Shown in pieces: positions 11,545 to 13,185 of a stretch of DNA of 13,185 nt. The position numbers and the translations under genes are program-made. Under the pieces are notes generated by a model. It was given only the letters and a program-made list of their open reading frames with translations, was not told the origin of the DNA and did not search any database. Source of the DNA: DASYAN01 sp036501345 (GTDB lineage Bacteria; Chloroflexota; Ktedonobacteria; Ktedonobacterales; Ktedonobacteraceae); contig DASYAN010000554.1 in the NCBI GenBank assembly GCA_036501345.1, forward strand, positions 1-13,185, in the 5' to 3' direction. How positions within the stretch are numbered: position 1 is the stretch's first letter; each line of letters starts with the position of its first letter.

Positions 11545-13047
11545 ATGGAGATTGTCTACCAGTGCTGCACAGGCTTGGATATCCATAAGAAGGATGTGAA
11601 AGCTTGTTTGATCACCACAGGGCCAGATGGAGAGATTCACAAAGAGATTCGCACCTATCCGACGAAGACACAGGATCTCTTGCAAATGCGTGATTGGCTA
11701 AAAGAAGCAGGATGTGGCCATATCGCCATGGAATCAACAGGTGTGTATTGGAAACCAGTATATAACCTGCTAGAAGGGTATTTTGAGCTACTGGTGGTCA
11801 ACCCGCAGTACGTCAAGGCACTGACAGGACACAAAACGGACGTCAAAGATGCCGAGTGGATAGCTGATCTTTTCCGACTTGGAATGCTCAAAGCGAGTTT
11901 TATTCCATCAACAGATCAGCGGGAATTGCGAGAACTGACACGCTACCGTACGCGTCTGGGAGAAGAGCGTGTTCGCGAAGTCAACCGACTCCAGAAGACG
12001 CTGGAGGATACCAATATCAAATTGGGGGATGTGGTCAGCGATGTGATGGGCAAAGCTGCACGCATGATCTTGCACGCACTGGCCAATGGGGAAACCGATC
12101 CTCATCGACTCGCCAGTTTCGCTGTGGGACGCGTCCGAGCCAGCCAGGAGCAACTGGAAAGAGCCCTCACAGGCCAAGTCAGTGCTCATCATCGGTTCAT
12201 GCTGGGTGAACAGCTCAAGCAGATTGAGAACCTGGATGCGGCTATGAAACGGGTGAGCCAGGAAATCGCCAACCGCTTTGGAGGGCCTGAGACCGATCCA
12301 ATCACAGAGAAGCCGCAAATTGTCCCGTCCAAAGAAGAGAAGCCAGAGCCGACCAAACCGACTCAGGAGTCTGTAAGCTCTGGCACAAACGATCAGGTGG
12401 TTGGACCAAGCCTGCTAGACGGGCCAATGAGCCCCTCAAGCACCAGCCAACCAGCAGAGGGCAGCCGAGCCCAAAGGGATGAAGATATCCAGCGGGCTAT
12501 CCAGGCTAGCGAGTCGGGTCTCTGTGGCAGAGCAACACAGCTCCTCAGTTGGCACCAAGCTATGGAGTTGCTTTGCAGTATTCCAGGTATCAGTGAACGA
12601 GCAGCCCAAGGGATCCTGGCAGAAATCGGTCTGAATATGGGGCAGTTTCCTTCTGCCCGCCACCTTGCATCTTGGGCTGGGGTCTGTCCGGGAAATAATG
12701 AAAGTGCAGGCAAGCGCTTCAGTGGCAAGACCCGCCAAGGCAATCCTTGGTTGCGACGCCTCTTGGTCCAGGTTGCTCATGCGGCGGCCCACAGTAAGAA
12801 GAGCTATCTGGCAGTCCAATACCGCCGCATCGCCAGTCGGCGCGGAGCAAAGCGTGCGGCCATGGCCGTCGCCCATAGCATTCTGGTTATCATCTATCAT
12901 GTGCTGCTTGAACAGAAGCCCTATCAAGATCTCGGGAGCAATTTCTTTGATGAGCGTGACCGTCAAGTCATCGAGAAACAACTGGTTCGTCGCCTTGAAC
13001 GCCTCGGCTATCGCGTCGACCTCCAAGAACTCCCTCAGGCTGGCTGA
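11545..13047 (+). CDS. IS110-family transposase (bridge-RNA recombinase type) with long linker
   Basis: A 500-residue recombinase. Its N-terminal RuvC-like DEDD domain (PF01548 type, ~6-165) shows Asp12 in GLDIHKK, Glu63 in MESTGVYW, and Asp99 and Asp102 in HKTDVKDAEW. A helical, probably coiled-coil region (~170-245) follows. The C-terminal Tnp domain (PF02371 type, ~341-430) has CSIPGISERAAQGILAEIG, SWAGVCPGNNESAGKRFSGK, and a likely catalytic Ser387 in NESAGKR. Characterised relatives carry out RNA-guided recombination with this serine. The protein is longer than the usual 320-420 residues because residues ~246-335 form a hydrophilic Pro/Glu/Ser/Thr-rich linker (KPQIVPSKEEKPEP and onward) between coiled coil and Tnp domain; the C-terminal extension 430-500 also appears longer than usual. 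GAGGAG lies 8 nt before the ATG. All catalytic residues are present, so it could be active. Confidence 0.92.
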   Translation: MEIVYQCCTGLDIHKKDVKACLITTGPDGEIHKEIRTYPTKTQDLLQMRDWLKEAGCGHIAMESTGVYWKPVYNLLEGYFELLVVNPQYVKALTGHKTDVKDAEWIADLFRLGMLKASFIPSTDQRELRELTRYRTRLGEERVREVNRLQKTLEDTNIKLGDVVSDVMGKAARMILHALANGETDPHRLASFAVGRVRASQEQLERALTGQVSAHHRFMLGEQLKQIENLDAAMKRVSQEIANRFGGPETDPITEKPQIVPSKEEKPEPTKPTQESVSSGTNDQVVGPSLLDGPMSPSSTSQPAEGSRAQRDEDIQRAIQASESGLCGRATQLLSWHQAMELLCSIPGISERAAQGILAEIGLNMGQFPSARHLASWAGVCPGNNESAGKRFSGKTRQGNPWLRRLLVQVAHAAAHSKKSYLAVQYRRIASRRGAKRAAMAVAHSILVIIYHVLLEQKPYQDLGSNFFDERDRQVIEKQLVRRLERLGYRVDLQELPQAG

Positions 13048-13164
13048 CCTGTCCTGCTGGGGATGACTTTTTCAGAAGAGAAGAACGGGTCGGTGTGAAT
13101 CCTGATCGACCAGAGCAATGATGTGATGAAAGTTCAAGTCAAGTTCCAAAGGAGGAGCATGATA

Positions 13165-13185
13165 ATGCTCAGGTTTCTTGCGTTC
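13165..13185 (+). CDS. Possible start of a gene running off the window
   Basis: AAAGGAGG at 13148-13155 is a near-ideal Shine-Dalgarno, 9 nt before an ATG at 13165 (MLRFLAF...); another in-frame ATG at 13159 is too close to it. Only seven codons are visible, so no function can be given. The ATG sits in a small GAGCAT/ATGCTC hairpin (13155-13170). Confidence 0.3.

Larger units (their letters stand above)
11300..13150 (+). mobile_element. IS110-family insertion sequence (boundaries approximate)
   Basis: Consists of a ~220-bp 5' non-coding region with bridge-RNA-like structure, one transposase gene and a short 3' region. IS110-family elements usually lack terminal inverted repeats and make little or no target duplication, so the ends cannot be fixed from one copy; the coordinates are an outer estimate. 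A CTGATCG heptamer occurs at 11393-11399 and 13102-13108, but the left copy lies inside the predicted RNA, so it is probably not the boundary. Confidence 0.6.

Noticed and set aside
11393..13108. CTGATCG heptamer at 11393-11399 and 13102-13108 as the ends of the IS110-family element.
   Set aside because: Seven bases can recur by chance, and the left copy would cut through the predicted bridge RNA and exclude its -10 site.
1..13185. CRISPR array or other regularly spaced repeat array.
   Set aside because: The repeats present are paired or dispersed (IS ends, MITE copies, copies A and B, one 25-bp duplication); none shows several evenly spaced units with unique spacers.

Overview
The window looks like a repeat-rich accessory region of a Ktedonobacteria-type Chloroflexota chromosome. 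Three things suggest this: an ISKra4-family transposase (a family named from Ktedonobacter racemifer), an IS1182-type transposase N-terminus and Ig-like secreted protein of the kind I associate with that group, and a mixture of moderate-GC metabolic genes with AT-rich scars. The taxonomic call is inference from protein flavour only. No tRNA, rRNA or CRISPR array was found.

Layout, left to right. (1) 1-2214: a minus-strand module with a complete tyrosine recombinase (R-K-H-R-H-Y all visible), then a helix-turn-helix protein and a small protein translationally overlapping it. It has a good sigma70-type promoter (952-980) and a rho-independent terminator (85-117). It resembles the integration/control end of an integrative element. 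(2) 2216-5830: a layered graveyard. A ~110-bp intergenic repeat (copy A, 2381 onward) is split by a full-length ISKra4-family insertion (2490-4101, 23-bp perfect inverted ends, 9-bp target duplication). The uninterrupted copy B at 5508-5656 shows the pre-insertion arrangement. Between them lies a minus-strand MNT/HEPN toxin-antitoxin pair whose HEPN gene is split by a 94-bp MITE with a 6-bp target duplication, plus the decayed C-terminal tail of a DUF1016-type nuclease gene. (3) 5831-7273: a secreted Ig-like protein with a leader of consecutive stem-loops, the last of which can cover its Shine-Dalgarno, and a strong terminator. (4) 7314-8590: a 5'-damaged, low-complexity secreted protein gene on the minus strand, an IS1182-type transposase fragment cut off by a second copy of the same 94-bp MITE, and an AT-rich island. 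(5) 8885-11143: three co-directional metabolic genes (luciferase-like flavin oxidoreductase, SDR dehydrogenase, small cupin), plausibly one small-molecule redox cluster. (6) 11300-13150: an IS110-family element with an unusually long transposase (500 aa, with a ~90-residue hydrophilic linker). Its 5' non-coding region has the size and fold expected of a bridge RNA.

The main stories are molecular archaeology (nested insertions whose exact pre-insertion sequence can be rebuilt from the window itself), one MITE family that hit two different genes, and a candidate bridge-RNA recombinase with an atypical linker. I did not see a clearly new multi-gene defence system.
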